Shown here: piece by piece, positions 32,859 to 41,198 of the stretch
How the letters are laid out: every line of letters starts with the position of its first letter
Numbering within the stretch: the stretch's first letter is position 1
Assembly: GCA_036261915.1 (NCBI GenBank)
Contig: DATAJX010000006.1
Coordinates: 62,001 to 126,000 of the forward strand
DNA length: 64,000 nt
DNA from: DATAJX01 sp036261915
GTDB lineage: Bacteria > Pseudomonadota > Alphaproteobacteria > UBA2136 > UBA6156
Reading direction: 5' to 3'
The notes under the pieces: model-generated
The model's input: only the letters and a program-made list of their open reading frames with translations
Database searches by the model: none
What the model was told of the DNA's origin: nothing
Translations under genes and position numbers: made by a program

Positions 32859-35153
32859 TCAGTGCTTCAGCGGCGGCATCAAAATGCCGCCCGGCGTCAT
32901 CTTGTCGTTGGCATCCGGCGTCACTTGCGTGCGCACCGGGCGGCTGGGGCTTACCGGCACGGGCGCCAGTTTAAGGGTGCCCTCGCCTACCTTCTTCACC
33001 TTTTCCTCGGGGCGCTTGCCGCCGGTGATCTTCGGCGCGGGCGGCTCGCTGTTTTCGCTCAGCAGCGGGGCCATCAGCGCGGCGGCCACCACCTCGCGCG
33101 CCTCGTTCACCAAACCAAGGTCGTGCAGGGCATTCACCTGAACCACCAGCAGCGGCGGGCTCAACGGGTCTTCGCCGGGCGCCAGTTGGTGTAGCAGGTC
33201 AAGCGCGGTCCCGGCCTGCTTGGCGGTCACCGCGCTGTCCACGGCCTGCACCCATAGCGGGCGGGCACCGCCCACGCTCTCGTCAAACTCGCCCACCTTC
33301 TGCTGCAGCAGCGGCAACAGGTCCGAAGGCAACGCCACCCCCAGCGCGCTGGCCGAACTCAACATCCGCGCCGCGCGCAACCGCTCGGCGGCACTCCACT
33401 CGGGCTGCGCCAGCCAGGTTTCCCACGCGGCCTTGTCCACGGTGCCGCTCATCAACCCGGCCTGCACCGCCAGCCATTGCGCTTCAATTTTCAGGGCGGG
33501 CGCCACGCTGCCGTTCTGTTGCAACCCGCGCAACCAGTCGGTGCCCGTCTCGCCACGCTGCCACACCAGGCTTTGCGCCACCGGCGCCAGCCAGGCCAGT
33601 TCTGGCGCGGGCTTGATGCGCGCTGTGTCCGGGCTCATCACCGGCAGCAGGCCGCCAAGGCCCGCCACGCTGGCGCGCATCGCCCAGCGCTGCCAGCACA
33701 GCGCGCGCAGGCCCATGCCGCCGGCGCGGCCGTTGGCCGCCTGCCACAACATGGCGCGGGCACGCACCGGCTCACCGGCGTTCAATACTTTTTCGGCGGC
33801 GCCCAGCGGGTCGGTAAAGTCCACGCCTTCAATGCTCGATACCGCGTAGAACGCCTGCACCACTTCCACGTCGGCATTGGCGTGCGTCTGCGCCGCCAGC
33901 AATTCGGCGGCGGCGGTGCGCAGGCGCCATGGCAATCCTTCGGTGCGCACCAGCCGGCGCCACACCACGTCCGGTAGTTTCGGCAACCACTCCTCGGCGA
34001 TCAGCGCTGGGTAGGTCGCCAATACGCTGGCAGCCAAAATGCCAATGCGCCCCGGTGCCTTCACCTTCTCGTCAACCGCGCGGTCCTCGCGCACGGCGGT
34101 CGCCACCGCCAGCAAAAACGGGTCCGCTTTCGGCGTGGCGCTTTCGGCCAACTGCAAACTCAAGCCCAACGCCTCGCGCTGCCCGGCAATGGCCTGGCAG
34201 GCCAGCACCACCTGTTTCCAGAACGCCCCGGCCTCGCCGCCGCCGCTGTTCAGCACCTGGTTGGCGGCAAGCTGGCAGGCTTCGCCGGTCTGCCCGGCCA
34301 GCAACCGGCTCGATACCCAACCCTCGGCCAGCGCCGGGTCGGCCAAACGCAGGTCCGGCCCCACCGCGCGCCACAACCCGTCGGCGGCTTCATTAAATCC
34401 CAACGCCTCAAGCGCACGGGCCCGCGCCGCCAGCCACGGGGTGGCGTTCACCACCGGCGCGGTCGGCGTCACGGCGGCGGTGCCCGACACCACGCTGCCC
34501 GATACCCCTACCGTGTCAGATGTGACCGACGCCGCCACCGCCGCCTTGGGCGCAGGCCCGCGCGTCAGCAACGTGCGGCGGAATGCGTCATTCAAGGTCC
34601 ACGCAGCGACATTCCGGCGCCCATTTTCGACAAAATACGACAGTTGCGCTCCATTAACCGACATCCGCGCATCACCTGCGCTCCCTTTGCGCACACCCTG
34701 CGCCCCGCTCTGAATGGGGCCGTTGAACAGCACCTCGCTGCCGATCTTCGCGCTCAGCGGGCCATAATTGTTCAATTCATTCAAGGTCTTGGGCTGTGCC
34801 CCGCCCGCGTCTTCCTCTTCCACCTTGGGCAGCGTCACGCGGGCGGCCCGGGCGGCGGCCTCATTGGCCGCTTTTTCGGCATTTACATGTTTGTTTTCAA
34901 TAGGTTGAACCACATCACTTTTCACCCGGGGCAACTGATCCACGCGGTACACCGCGGCGCCCGACACCGGCTGCGGCACGCTGGCCGACACCGCCGCCGC
35001 CGACATCCCGGAGGTACTGCTAACGACCTGAAAATCCTCGGCTTTCCAGTCGGCCGGAAACCCGTCGGCGCCCAGCCTGGTGCTGTCGGCGGCCTGCACG
35101 GGCGCGGCCAGGCTTGCGGCCCCGATAGCTAAAAAGGCAAGCCTTTTCAGCAT
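32859..35153 (-). CDS. Large exported helical-repeat-like protein, 764 residues
   Basis: A signal peptide (about 1-21, ending APVQA) starts at the ATG at 35153. The mature protein has an Ala/Ser-rich N-terminal region, a middle (about 230-690) of many Ala/Leu-rich amphipathic helices resembling TPR or alpha-solenoid repeats, and a Pro/Lys-rich C-terminal tail. I see no catalytic motif. The preceding gene, a single-span membrane protein, ends one base before this start, so translation is coupled and the two products likely act together in the envelope. The protein is long for an unknown exported protein and may be a scaffold. Function unassigned. Confidence 0.7.
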   Translation of the reverse strand: MLKRLAFLAIGAASLAAPVQAADSTRLGADGFPADWKAEDFQVVSSTSGMSAAAVSASVPQPVSGAAVYRVDQLPRVKSDVVQPIENKHVNAEKAANEAAARAARVTLPKVEEEDAGGAQPKTLNELNNYGPLSAKIGSEVLFNGPIQSGAQGVRKGSAGDARMSVNGAQLSYFVENGRRNVAAWTLNDAFRRTLLTRGPAPKAAVAASVTSDTVGVSGSVVSGTAAVTPTAPVVNATPWLAARARALEALGFNEAADGLWRAVGPDLRLADPALAEGWVSSRLLAGQTGEACQLAANQVLNSGGGEAGAFWKQVVLACQAIAGQREALGLSLQLAESATPKADPFLLAVATAVREDRAVDEKVKAPGRIGILAASVLATYPALIAEEWLPKLPDVVWRRLVRTEGLPWRLRTAAAELLAAQTHANADVEVVQAFYAVSSIEGVDFTDPLGAAEKVLNAGEPVRARAMLWQAANGRAGGMGLRALCWQRWAMRASVAGLGGLLPVMSPDTARIKPAPELAWLAPVAQSLVWQRGETGTDWLRGLQQNGSVAPALKIEAQWLAVQAGLMSGTVDKAAWETWLAQPEWSAAERLRAARMLSSASALGVALPSDLLPLLQQKVGEFDESVGGARPLWVQAVDSAVTAKQAGTALDLLHQLAPGEDPLSPPLLVVQVNALHDLGLVNEAREVVAAALMAPLLSENSEPPAPKITGGKRPEEKVKKVGEGTLKLAPVPVSPSRPVRTQVTPDANDKMTPGGILMPPLKH

Positions 35154-35154
35154 T

Positions 35155-35328
35155 TTAGTGGGCCAGCGGCACGTCCTGCGTGGTGGGCTCACCGGCCGGC
35201 GGGTTGCTCATCCCCACGCCGATCCAGGCCACAAAAGCCAATACGATCAATAATATAACACCAACCCCGAACACCCAGCCGGGTATGTTGCGGCGGCCTT
35301 CGGTGGTGCGGATGTGTTCTGGAATCAT
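35155..35328 (-). CDS. Small single-span membrane protein, 57 residues
   Basis: A 57-residue protein with a basic N-terminus, one transmembrane helix (about 18-40, VFGVGVILLIVLAFVAWIGV) and a short periplasmic Pro/Thr-rich tail. AGGGGAG precedes the ATG at 35328. Its TAA is followed by one base and then the ATG of the large exported protein, which argues strongly for a two-gene unit. I recognise no family. Confidence 0.65.
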   Translation of the reverse strand: MIPEHIRTTEGRRNIPGWVFGVGVILLIVLAFVAWIGVGMSNPPAGEPTTQDVPLAH

Positions 35329-35350
35329 GGTCGGGCTCCCCTCTTTTTTC

Positions 35351-35387
35351 TTGACAAAACACTAATAGTTTGAAATACTTAGCATCA
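35351..35387 (+). promoter_or_regulatory. Promoter of recX, probably giving a leaderless mRNA
   Basis: TTGACA at 35351-35356, 17 bases, then AATACT at 35374-35379 (four of six matches to TATAAT). The recX ATG is seven bases past the -10 box, where transcription would normally begin, and no ribosome site precedes the ATG. Confidence 0.55.
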
Positions 35388-35914
35388 TGGCAGATAAAAA
35401 AACATGCCTCGACGCAGCGCTGGCATTCTTGGGCCGCCGCGAGCATGCGGTCAAGGAGCTGCGCACCAAGCTTATGCGCAAAGAATATGCACCCGCCGAG
35501 ATAAACCAAGTTATTGAAAAACTTATCGAAAAAAAGCTATTGAGCGACGAGCGTTATGCCGACGCCCGGGCCCGTTACCGGGCGCAGGTAAGCCGCTGGG
35601 GCGCGGGCCGCATCAGGCAGGAACTCAAGATCGCCGGCATCACCGAAAGTGGCGCCGAACGGGCGCTTTCCCGGCTCTCCGCCGACGGTATCCTGCTCAT
35701 CGATGGCGCAAAAACGGTGGCAAAACGTGCGCAACCGGCGCTCAAGCGTACACAAGTGATGCGCGCCCTCGACCCCGCCCTCACCCACCGCGAAAAGATG
35801 GAAGCGCACCAGAAAGCGCGCGAAAAACTTTTGGGAAAACTTTTGCGCAAAGGCTTCACCCTCAATGAGGCGAAAATCGCCATCGCCGAGGCCGAAGCCG
35901 AAACCTTTGAGTAA
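35387..35914 (+). CDS. recX: Regulatory protein RecX
   Basis: A 175-residue helical protein of the RecX family, which binds RecA filaments and limits recombination. The typical beginning is present (ALAFLGRREHAVKELRTKL, then LSDERYADARARYRAQ and RQELKIAGI), with three-helix repeats along the chain. The length is normal. recA is about 10 kb away rather than adjacent, so the two are probably transcribed separately. Promoter spacing suggests a leaderless messenger. Confidence 0.88.
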   Translation: MADKKTCLDAALAFLGRREHAVKELRTKLMRKEYAPAEINQVIEKLIEKKLLSDERYADARARYRAQVSRWGAGRIRQELKIAGITESGAERALSRLSADGILLIDGAKTVAKRAQPALKRTQVMRALDPALTHREKMEAHQKAREKLLGKLLRKGFTLNEAKIAIAEAEAETFE

Positions 35915-35920
35915 CAAAAA

Positions 35921-35951
35921 AAAACGGCCCGCATCGCGGGTCGTTTTTTTG
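35921..35951. terminator. Bidirectional terminator after recX
   Basis: A stem of 9 bp plus A/T ends with one G-T pair, with seven or more A on the left and T on the right. It is shared with the convergent 127-residue gene. Confidence 0.85.
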
Positions 35952-35959
35952 TTACGATA

Positions 35960-36343
35960 TTACCCATTGACCAAGAGATCATTGAAGACGGGATCTTTGT
36001 GGTAGCTGTTGTAGAGATCCCATTTTTCTTCGGGTGTCTGGAATAGAGCCACGCTGCAAGTAATCAACACCGCGGTTTGGGTAACCGCCGATAGGTCTGA
36101 CACGTTGACCTCCCGCTCCTCACACATGATACGCAGGTCGGTGAACAGCTCGATAAGGCCCAGACCTTGTGAGGCCGCGATTTTTTCGTCGGGCTCTTGC
36201 AGCATGTCGAGCGCAAGCAGGCGCGAATCGGCAAGCAGTTTTTGCAGCCGTGCGTTTTTAAGGTCTGGGTGATTTTGCCTTGTCCAGGCGGCGATGAGCC
36301 TTGGTGGACTTAGGCATTGCAACGGAGAGAATATCTCGGCCAT
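35960..36343 (-). CDS. Hypothetical protein, 127 residues
   Basis: The ATG at 36343 is chosen because GGAGG lies six bases upstream; the frame is open a little further. The product is soluble and mostly helical, without signal peptide or membrane segment. I recognise no family. It lies where the base composition of the strand changes. Confidence 0.6.
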   Translation of the reverse strand: MAEIFSPLQCLSPPRLIAAWTRQNHPDLKNARLQKLLADSRLLALDMLQEPDEKIAASQGLGLIELFTDLRIMCEEREVNVSDLSAVTQTAVLITCSVALFQTPEEKWDLYNSYHKDPVFNDLLVNG

Positions 36344-36410
36344 GGCGGCCTCCGTTAAACGGGGATGTTGCCCCTTGTATATCACGTTGCTTTGGGCCTA
36401 ATAAAGCCCC

Positions 36411-38156
36411 ATGACCTCACCCCTCACGCCCAACAAGCTGCTCTGGCAACTGGTACAACCCTACCGCGGGCGCGTGTTGCTGGGCGCCTTTATTACGCTG
36501 GGCACCACCGCCGCCATGCTGGCGATACCCCAGGTTTTGAAGCGCATGTTCGACCATGCCCTGCTGGTGGGCGACCGCCACGCACTGGCCGGGATGGCAG
36601 GCATTATGGTGGGGCTGACGGTGATACTGGTGCTGGGCATTCTGGCCCGCGGCCAACTGCTGAACTATACCGGTGTGCGCGTGGCCAACGACCTGCGCCA
36701 GAAGCTGCTGGGCCACCTGCTGACGCTGGATGTGGACTGGTTTGAGCTGCGCGTGGGTGGCGAACTGGTGAGCCGCATGACCGGCGACATTCAGAGCCTG
36801 CGCGATTTTGTGAGCTTCAGCATGCCGATGATGGTGCGCGGGATATTTTTGGGTGTCGGTGCCCTGCTGGCGCTGCTGTACACCAGTCCAATGCTGACCG
36901 GCGTGCTGCTGGCGGCGGGTATTCCGCTGGTGCTGGTAAGCAGCGCCATGGGCCGCAAGGTGAAGGTATTGAGCCGCAAGCAGCAGGACCGTTTTGCCAA
37001 GTTTGCAGGTGCGCTGGGCGAACAGGTGGCCCAGCCCATTACCATACGCGCCTACGGCCAGCAGGCCACCATGCGCGAAAAGGCCGAAGGTTTGCTGGGC
37101 GATATTTTGAAAGCCGCGCGGCAGATGATCGTGGCCAACAACATTTTGTTCGGCACCAACATGGCGGTTGGTTTTTTGGCGCTGACCGGCGTGGTGTGGC
37201 TGGGCGGATTACAGGTGATGGATGGCCACATGAGTTTGGGCGACATGACGGCCTTCCTTTTATACCTGGGGTTTTTGGGCGACGCCGTAGGCAACCTGGG
37301 CAACTTTTGGCCCGCATGGCAGACCGTGCTGGGCGGGCTGGAGCGCGTGGGCGAGATCATTGCCACCCCGCCGCACATTGTGAACCCCGCGCGCCCGCAA
37401 AAGCTGCCGGTGGCCAAGGGTGGCCGCACCATCGTGTTCGATAAGGCGACCTATGCCTACCCTGCCCGCCCCGAGGAAAAAGTGTTGAAGGGTATTTCCA
37501 TGACCCTGCCGCGCGGCAAGCGCGTGGCGCTGGTGGGCCCCAGCGGCGCAGGCAAAAGCACGTTACTGCGGTTGATGCTGCGGCTGGCCGACGTGGGCAA
37601 CGGCAGCGTAAAGCTTGACGGCGTTGACGTGCGCAAGCTGGCCGTGGGCGACCTGCGGCAGCAGTTTGCGCTGGTGGCGCAGGATGCCCCGCTGTTTAGC
37701 GGCAGCGTGCGCGACAACGTGGCCTTCGGCAAACCCAATGCCGACGAAAAAGAAGTATGGCGTGCATTGAAGATCGCCCACGCCGACGGCTTTGTGAAAG
37801 AATTGCCTCAAGGCCTGAAAACCGCCGTGGGCGAACGCGGCGTGCAACTGAGCGGCGGCCAGCGCCAGCGCATTGCCATTGCCCGTGCGGTGCTGGTGGA
37901 TGCGCCTGTGCTGTTGCTTGACGAAGCCACCAGCCACCTGGACACCGACAGCGAGCGCGCTGTGCAGGCCGCGCTGGAAGACGCCGGCAAGGGCCGCACC
38001 GTGGTGGCCATTGCCCACCGCCTGAGTACCGTGCGCGATGCCGACCTGATTGTTGTTTTGGATAAGGGCGCTGTGGTGGCCAGCGGCACCCATGCGCAGC
38101 TGATGAAAAGATCGAAACTGTATGCCGGGCTGGCGGCGTTGCAGCTGCGGCAATAA
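36411..38156 (+). CDS. ABC transporter, fused permease and ATPase (MsbA/ABCB type)
   Basis: A 581-residue half-transporter: a six-helix membrane domain (about 15-300) and an ATPase domain (about 340-575) with Walker A GPSGAGKST (376-384), signature LSGGQ (480-484), Walker B VLLLDEATSHLD and switch histidine AIAHRLS. It works as a homodimer exporter, probably of lipid or hydrophobic compounds; the substrate is not predictable from sequence. The length fits MsbA-like exporters. It begins about 70 bp after the divergent hypothetical gene. Confidence 0.93.
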   Translation: MTSPLTPNKLLWQLVQPYRGRVLLGAFITLGTTAAMLAIPQVLKRMFDHALLVGDRHALAGMAGIMVGLTVILVLGILARGQLLNYTGVRVANDLRQKLLGHLLTLDVDWFELRVGGELVSRMTGDIQSLRDFVSFSMPMMVRGIFLGVGALLALLYTSPMLTGVLLAAGIPLVLVSSAMGRKVKVLSRKQQDRFAKFAGALGEQVAQPITIRAYGQQATMREKAEGLLGDILKAARQMIVANNILFGTNMAVGFLALTGVVWLGGLQVMDGHMSLGDMTAFLLYLGFLGDAVGNLGNFWPAWQTVLGGLERVGEIIATPPHIVNPARPQKLPVAKGGRTIVFDKATYAYPARPEEKVLKGISMTLPRGKRVALVGPSGAGKSTLLRLMLRLADVGNGSVKLDGVDVRKLAVGDLRQQFALVAQDAPLFSGSVRDNVAFGKPNADEKEVWRALKIAHADGFVKELPQGLKTAVGERGVQLSGGQRQRIAIARAVLVDAPVLLLDEATSHLDTDSERAVQAALEDAGKGRTVVAIAHRLSTVRDADLIVVLDKGAVVASGTHAQLMKRSKLYAGLAALQLRQ

Positions 38157-38190
38157 AAAAACGCCGGTCAAAAATGACCGGCGTTTTGTT
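38157..38190. terminator. Bidirectional terminator after the ABC transporter gene
   Basis: A 12-bp stem (38159-38170 with 38175-38186, AAAA loop) with T-tract. The stop of the convergent small gene is at its right edge. Confidence 0.88.
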
Positions 38191-38435
38191 TAGTTGGCTG
38201 CAAGCTTGGGAATGACCTGGGTCTTGATTTCGTGGCTGAACTCACGACCCAGGATTTTGCGGGTCAGATCGTGCAACGCGGCTACTGCCGTATCGCCGTA
38301 CCCTTCGGCCTGCTTGAAGCCACCGTTGGAAGCGATACCGGCCGAGAAGCCCATAACGCTGGGAAACAGCATGACCGTGGCAACATGGGCACCATGGCGA
38401 CGCAGCGAGAATGTAGGAAAAGGTGTAGATAGCAT
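38190..38435 (-). CDS. Hypothetical protein, 81 residues
   Basis: The product has a short hydrophobic middle (about 18-37) and an amphipathic helical C-terminus. No strong ribosome site is visible and no family is recognised. It is convergent with the ABC transporter gene, with a shared terminator. It lies downstream of the peptide permease gene on the same strand. Confidence 0.45.
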   Translation of the reverse strand: MLSTPFPTFSLRRHGAHVATVMLFPSVMGFSAGIASNGGFKQAEGYGDTAVAALHDLTRKILGREFSHEIKTQVIPKLAAN

Positions 38436-38496
38436 GGGCGTAACTCCGGTTTTAAGATGGGATGGTACGCCTCCCCGTTACTTGTCTTTATATGGG

Positions 38497-39291
38497 CTAC
38501 TCGCGGGCGCTTTTCAAGCGGGCCGGACCTAAAACCTCGCCCAGCAGGGTGAAGGCCAGAACCGTAACCAATATGGCCAAACCGGGGCACACGGTAAGCC
38601 ACCAGGCCACTTCCATGACCGATTTGCCGTCGGCCAGCATGGTGCCCCAGCTGGGGGTGGGCGGCTGCACACCAAGGCCCAGAAAGCTGAGCGCCGATTC
38701 GGTAAGTATCGCCCCGGCCAGCCCCAGGCTGAGCGTAGTGAGCGTGAGCGGCCACAGGTGGCGCAAAAAGTGCTTGATGAACAACGGCACCCCGCGCGTG
38801 CCCGCCAGCCGCGCGGCCTGCACGAAGGGCGCATGGCGCAGCTTGAGCAGTTCGGCCCGCACCAGCCGCGCGGTTCCCATCCAGCCCGTCAGCCCGATGA
38901 TGAGCATCAGGTTAAGCAGGCTTGGCGGCAGTATGGCGGCGGCAGCCAGCAGCAGGAAGATGGCGGGGAAGCAAAGCATCACGTCGGTGGCGCGCATCAG
39001 CACGGCATCGGCCCACTTGTTGCCCAGCGCGCTGAGCGCCCCCACCGCCAGACCCGTGGCCGTGGCCAGCCCGATGGCCACGATGCCGACACTCAGGCTG
39101 ACGCGCGCGCCGTACAGCAGTCGGCTGAGCACGTCGCGGCCCAAAGCGTCGGTGCCCAGCCAATGCTGTGCGCTGGGGGCGGCTAATATATCGCGCAGGG
39201 CCATGGCGGTGGGGTCGTACGGGGCAATCAGCGGCGCGGCCAGGGCGGCTAAAATAATCAGGGCGCAAAAGACCGAGGCGGCGAGTTTCAT
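38497..39291 (-). CDS. Peptide ABC transporter permease, DppC/OppC type
   Basis: A 264-residue inner-membrane permease. The conserved N-terminal motif LGTDALGRDVLSRLLYGARVSL is characteristic of DppC/OppC-type subunits, and the EAA-loop region (RAELLKLRHAPFVQAARLAG) contacts the ATPase. The ATG at 39291 is chosen to fit the family start; the frame is open further upstream. The partner permease (40230-41198) and binding protein lie upstream on the same strand, but an opposite-strand HNH-like gene separates the two permeases. No ATPase genes are within the cluster. Confidence 0.88.
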   Translation of the reverse strand: MKLAASVFCALIILAALAAPLIAPYDPTAMALRDILAAPSAQHWLGTDALGRDVLSRLLYGARVSLSVGIVAIGLATATGLAVGALSALGNKWADAVLMRATDVMLCFPAIFLLLAAAAILPPSLLNLMLIIGLTGWMGTARLVRAELLKLRHAPFVQAARLAGTRGVPLFIKHFLRHLWPLTLTTLSLGLAGAILTESALSFLGLGVQPPTPSWGTMLADGKSVMEVAWWLTVCPGLAILVTVLAFTLLGEVLGPARLKSARE

Positions 39292-39477
39292 GGGCCCGAT
39301 ACTAGCGCGGATTGTTTTGCAACGCATGTATGAAAAAGTGGCGGAGTTGTGGGTTTGACAGTTGTGTGCAATGTGGCTTTTGCGTAAAACGGTAAGTGCA
39401 ACTACCGGCAACATCTTTCACCGGTTTCCCTTCTGGCGGACTCCCGCCTGTCGTTCTTCCTGGCTTGTTTAAAACAC

Positions 39478-40164
39478 ATGGAGCGCGCGCAAATGCCCGA
39501 CGATGGCAGTAGTAGGTTAATGATTAACAACAGGGTGCCTGATAACTATCAAGTTTTGATAGTGAACCCGAACGGTACGCCTGTGTCATACCCTGAATGT
39601 CAGGTGAGCTGGCGGCGTGCCATGAAGATGCTGCGGATGGCTGGTGACTATGCTTTTACCTATCGGACCAGCCCGTTCATTGCCCGGTCGGGCAGCGAGT
39701 TTGACAGGATGGAGTGGGAAGTACCCAGCGTAGTGATGCTGAGGCAATTCCGGAAAGTTGTCGAACTTCATCAGGAAGCTGCTTTTAACCTGCGTAACCT
39801 CTTCATCCGCGACCTCGGCAAGGACATGTACGATGACCGTCGGCTGCGGATGAAAAGCGATAACCCGGCCATTCAGGCCAGCTTTGATCACATCATGCCT
39901 AAATCGCGGGGTGGTGAACGGAGCTGGATGAACAGTGTGCTGGCCAGTGTGGAGATGAACGGCTATAAGGCCAACCGCACCCCTGAAGAAGCAGGCCTGC
40001 GCCTGAAATACAACCCCTGGATACCCACCCGGGCCGACTTGCTGAAACTGGAGCTCTCGGAAGAAAATCTTCAGCACCTGAATGTGGAGTGGCTGGAGTT
40101 TTACGAGAACATCAAGCCCAGCAAACGGGTTCAGCGCGTGCTGAGCCTGGCCAAGGCTGCATAA
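39478..40164 (+). CDS. HNH-endonuclease-like protein without zinc cysteines
   Basis: A 228-residue protein. The core from residue 105 follows the HNH pattern of small phage-type endonucleases: RNLFIRD, DHIMPKSRGG with Asp137/His138, Asn152, Asn161 and KANRTPEEAG. The four cysteines that normally bind structural zinc (CxYC and CxxC) are replaced: Asp116, Asp119, Ser157 and Met160. The N-terminal 100 residues look family-specific and unlike common HNH enzymes. It has its own terminator and lies antisense between two permease genes. It may be a mobile or former homing endonuclease, or a nuclease stabilised differently. Confidence 0.75.
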   Translation: MERAQMPDDGSSRLMINNRVPDNYQVLIVNPNGTPVSYPECQVSWRRAMKMLRMAGDYAFTYRTSPFIARSGSEFDRMEWEVPSVVMLRQFRKVVELHQEAAFNLRNLFIRDLGKDMYDDRRLRMKSDNPAIQASFDHIMPKSRGGERSWMNSVLASVEMNGYKANRTPEEAGLRLKYNPWIPTRADLLKLELSEENLQHLNVEWLEFYENIKPSKRVQRVLSLAKAA

Positions 40165-40176
40165 CGAATGCGATAG

Positions 40177-40207
40177 AACGCGGGGCTTTGGCCCCGCGTT
40201 TTTTATT
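40177..40207 (+). terminator. Rho-independent terminator after the HNH-like gene
   Basis: Perfect 10-bp stem (40177-40186 with 40191-40200, 4-base loop) followed by T-rich sequence, 12 bases past the stop. Confidence 0.9.
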
Positions 40208-40229
40208 GTTGCGATGACAACGACGCGCC

Positions 40230-41198
40230 TTAATCAGCACGCGTGCGGGGGTCGGCCAGCATGGTGCAGAAGTCGGCCAGCAGGTTACCTAGAAGGGTGA
40301 GCACCGCGCCGGCGGTGAGCAGGGCCATCAGCACCGGGTAGTCGCGCATCAGCACCGCGCTGTAAAACAGCAGGCCGAGGCCGGGCAGCGCGAACAGGCT
40401 TTCCATGATGACACTGCCGCCGATAAGGCCGGGCAGCGACAGGCCGAGGATGGTGATGAGCGGCAGCAGCGCGTTGCGCAGGGCATGGCGGGTAAGCACC
40501 CGCGCGCGGCTGGCGCCCTTGGCCTGCGCGGTGAGCAGGTAATCCTGCCGCAGGGTTTCGATGAGGCTGCCGCGCATGAAGCGCAAAATGCCCGCAAGGC
40601 TGCCGAACACGCCCACCGCCAGCGGCAGGGTGGCATGCCAGGCCAGGTCGGCCAGCTGGCTGTACCACGGCAGGTTTTCGGCCCCGAAACTGCGGATACC
40701 CGCCAGCGGTAGCCAGCCCAGCCCCACGCTGAAATATTGCAGCGCCAGCACCGCCAGCCACACGCCCGGCGCGGCGGCGCCGATATAGGTGATGATGGTC
40801 AGCACGTGATCGGTCAGCTTGTCAGGCCGGGTGGCGGCCAGCAGCGCCAGCGGCACTGAAATAATGATGACCAGCATCAGCCCGATAACATTGAGCCACA
40901 CGGTGATGGGCAGGGCGTCGGCGATCTTGTCGGCCACCGCGCGGCCGTCGGGTGCGAGCGATGTACCCAGTTTGCCGTGGGCCAGCGCGTTAAGCCAGTT
41001 GCCGTACTGCACATACCATGGGTCGTTCAGGCCGTAGGCTTCTTTCATCGCTTCGTTGGCTGCCATTTTGGGGTTGAGGTCGGCCATGAGGCTGATGGGG
41101 TCGCCCGGCGCCAGCTTGATGGTGAGGAAACACACCAGCGTGATGCCGAGCAGCAGCGGAATGGCGTTGAGCAGACGTTGGGCGAACCAGGCGGTCAT
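40230..41198 (-). CDS. Peptide ABC transporter permease, DppB/OppB type
   Basis: A 322-residue permease with the family's N-terminal helix and LTIKLAPGDP, the APGVWLAVLALQYFSVGLGWLP segment, and a C-terminal EAA loop (LTAQAKGASRARVLTRHALRNALLP). Its start overlaps the stop of the binding-protein gene by 4 bp (ATGA). It forms the translocation channel with the DppC-type subunit for oligo- or dipeptides. Confidence 0.9.
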   Translation of the reverse strand: MTAWFAQRLLNAIPLLLGITLVCFLTIKLAPGDPISLMADLNPKMAANEAMKEAYGLNDPWYVQYGNWLNALAHGKLGTSLAPDGRAVADKIADALPITVWLNVIGLMLVIIISVPLALLAATRPDKLTDHVLTIITYIGAAAPGVWLAVLALQYFSVGLGWLPLAGIRSFGAENLPWYSQLADLAWHATLPLAVGVFGSLAGILRFMRGSLIETLRQDYLLTAQAKGASRARVLTRHALRNALLPLITILGLSLPGLIGGSVIMESLFALPGLGLLFYSAVLMRDYPVLMALLTAGAVLTLLGNLLADFCTMLADPRTRAD

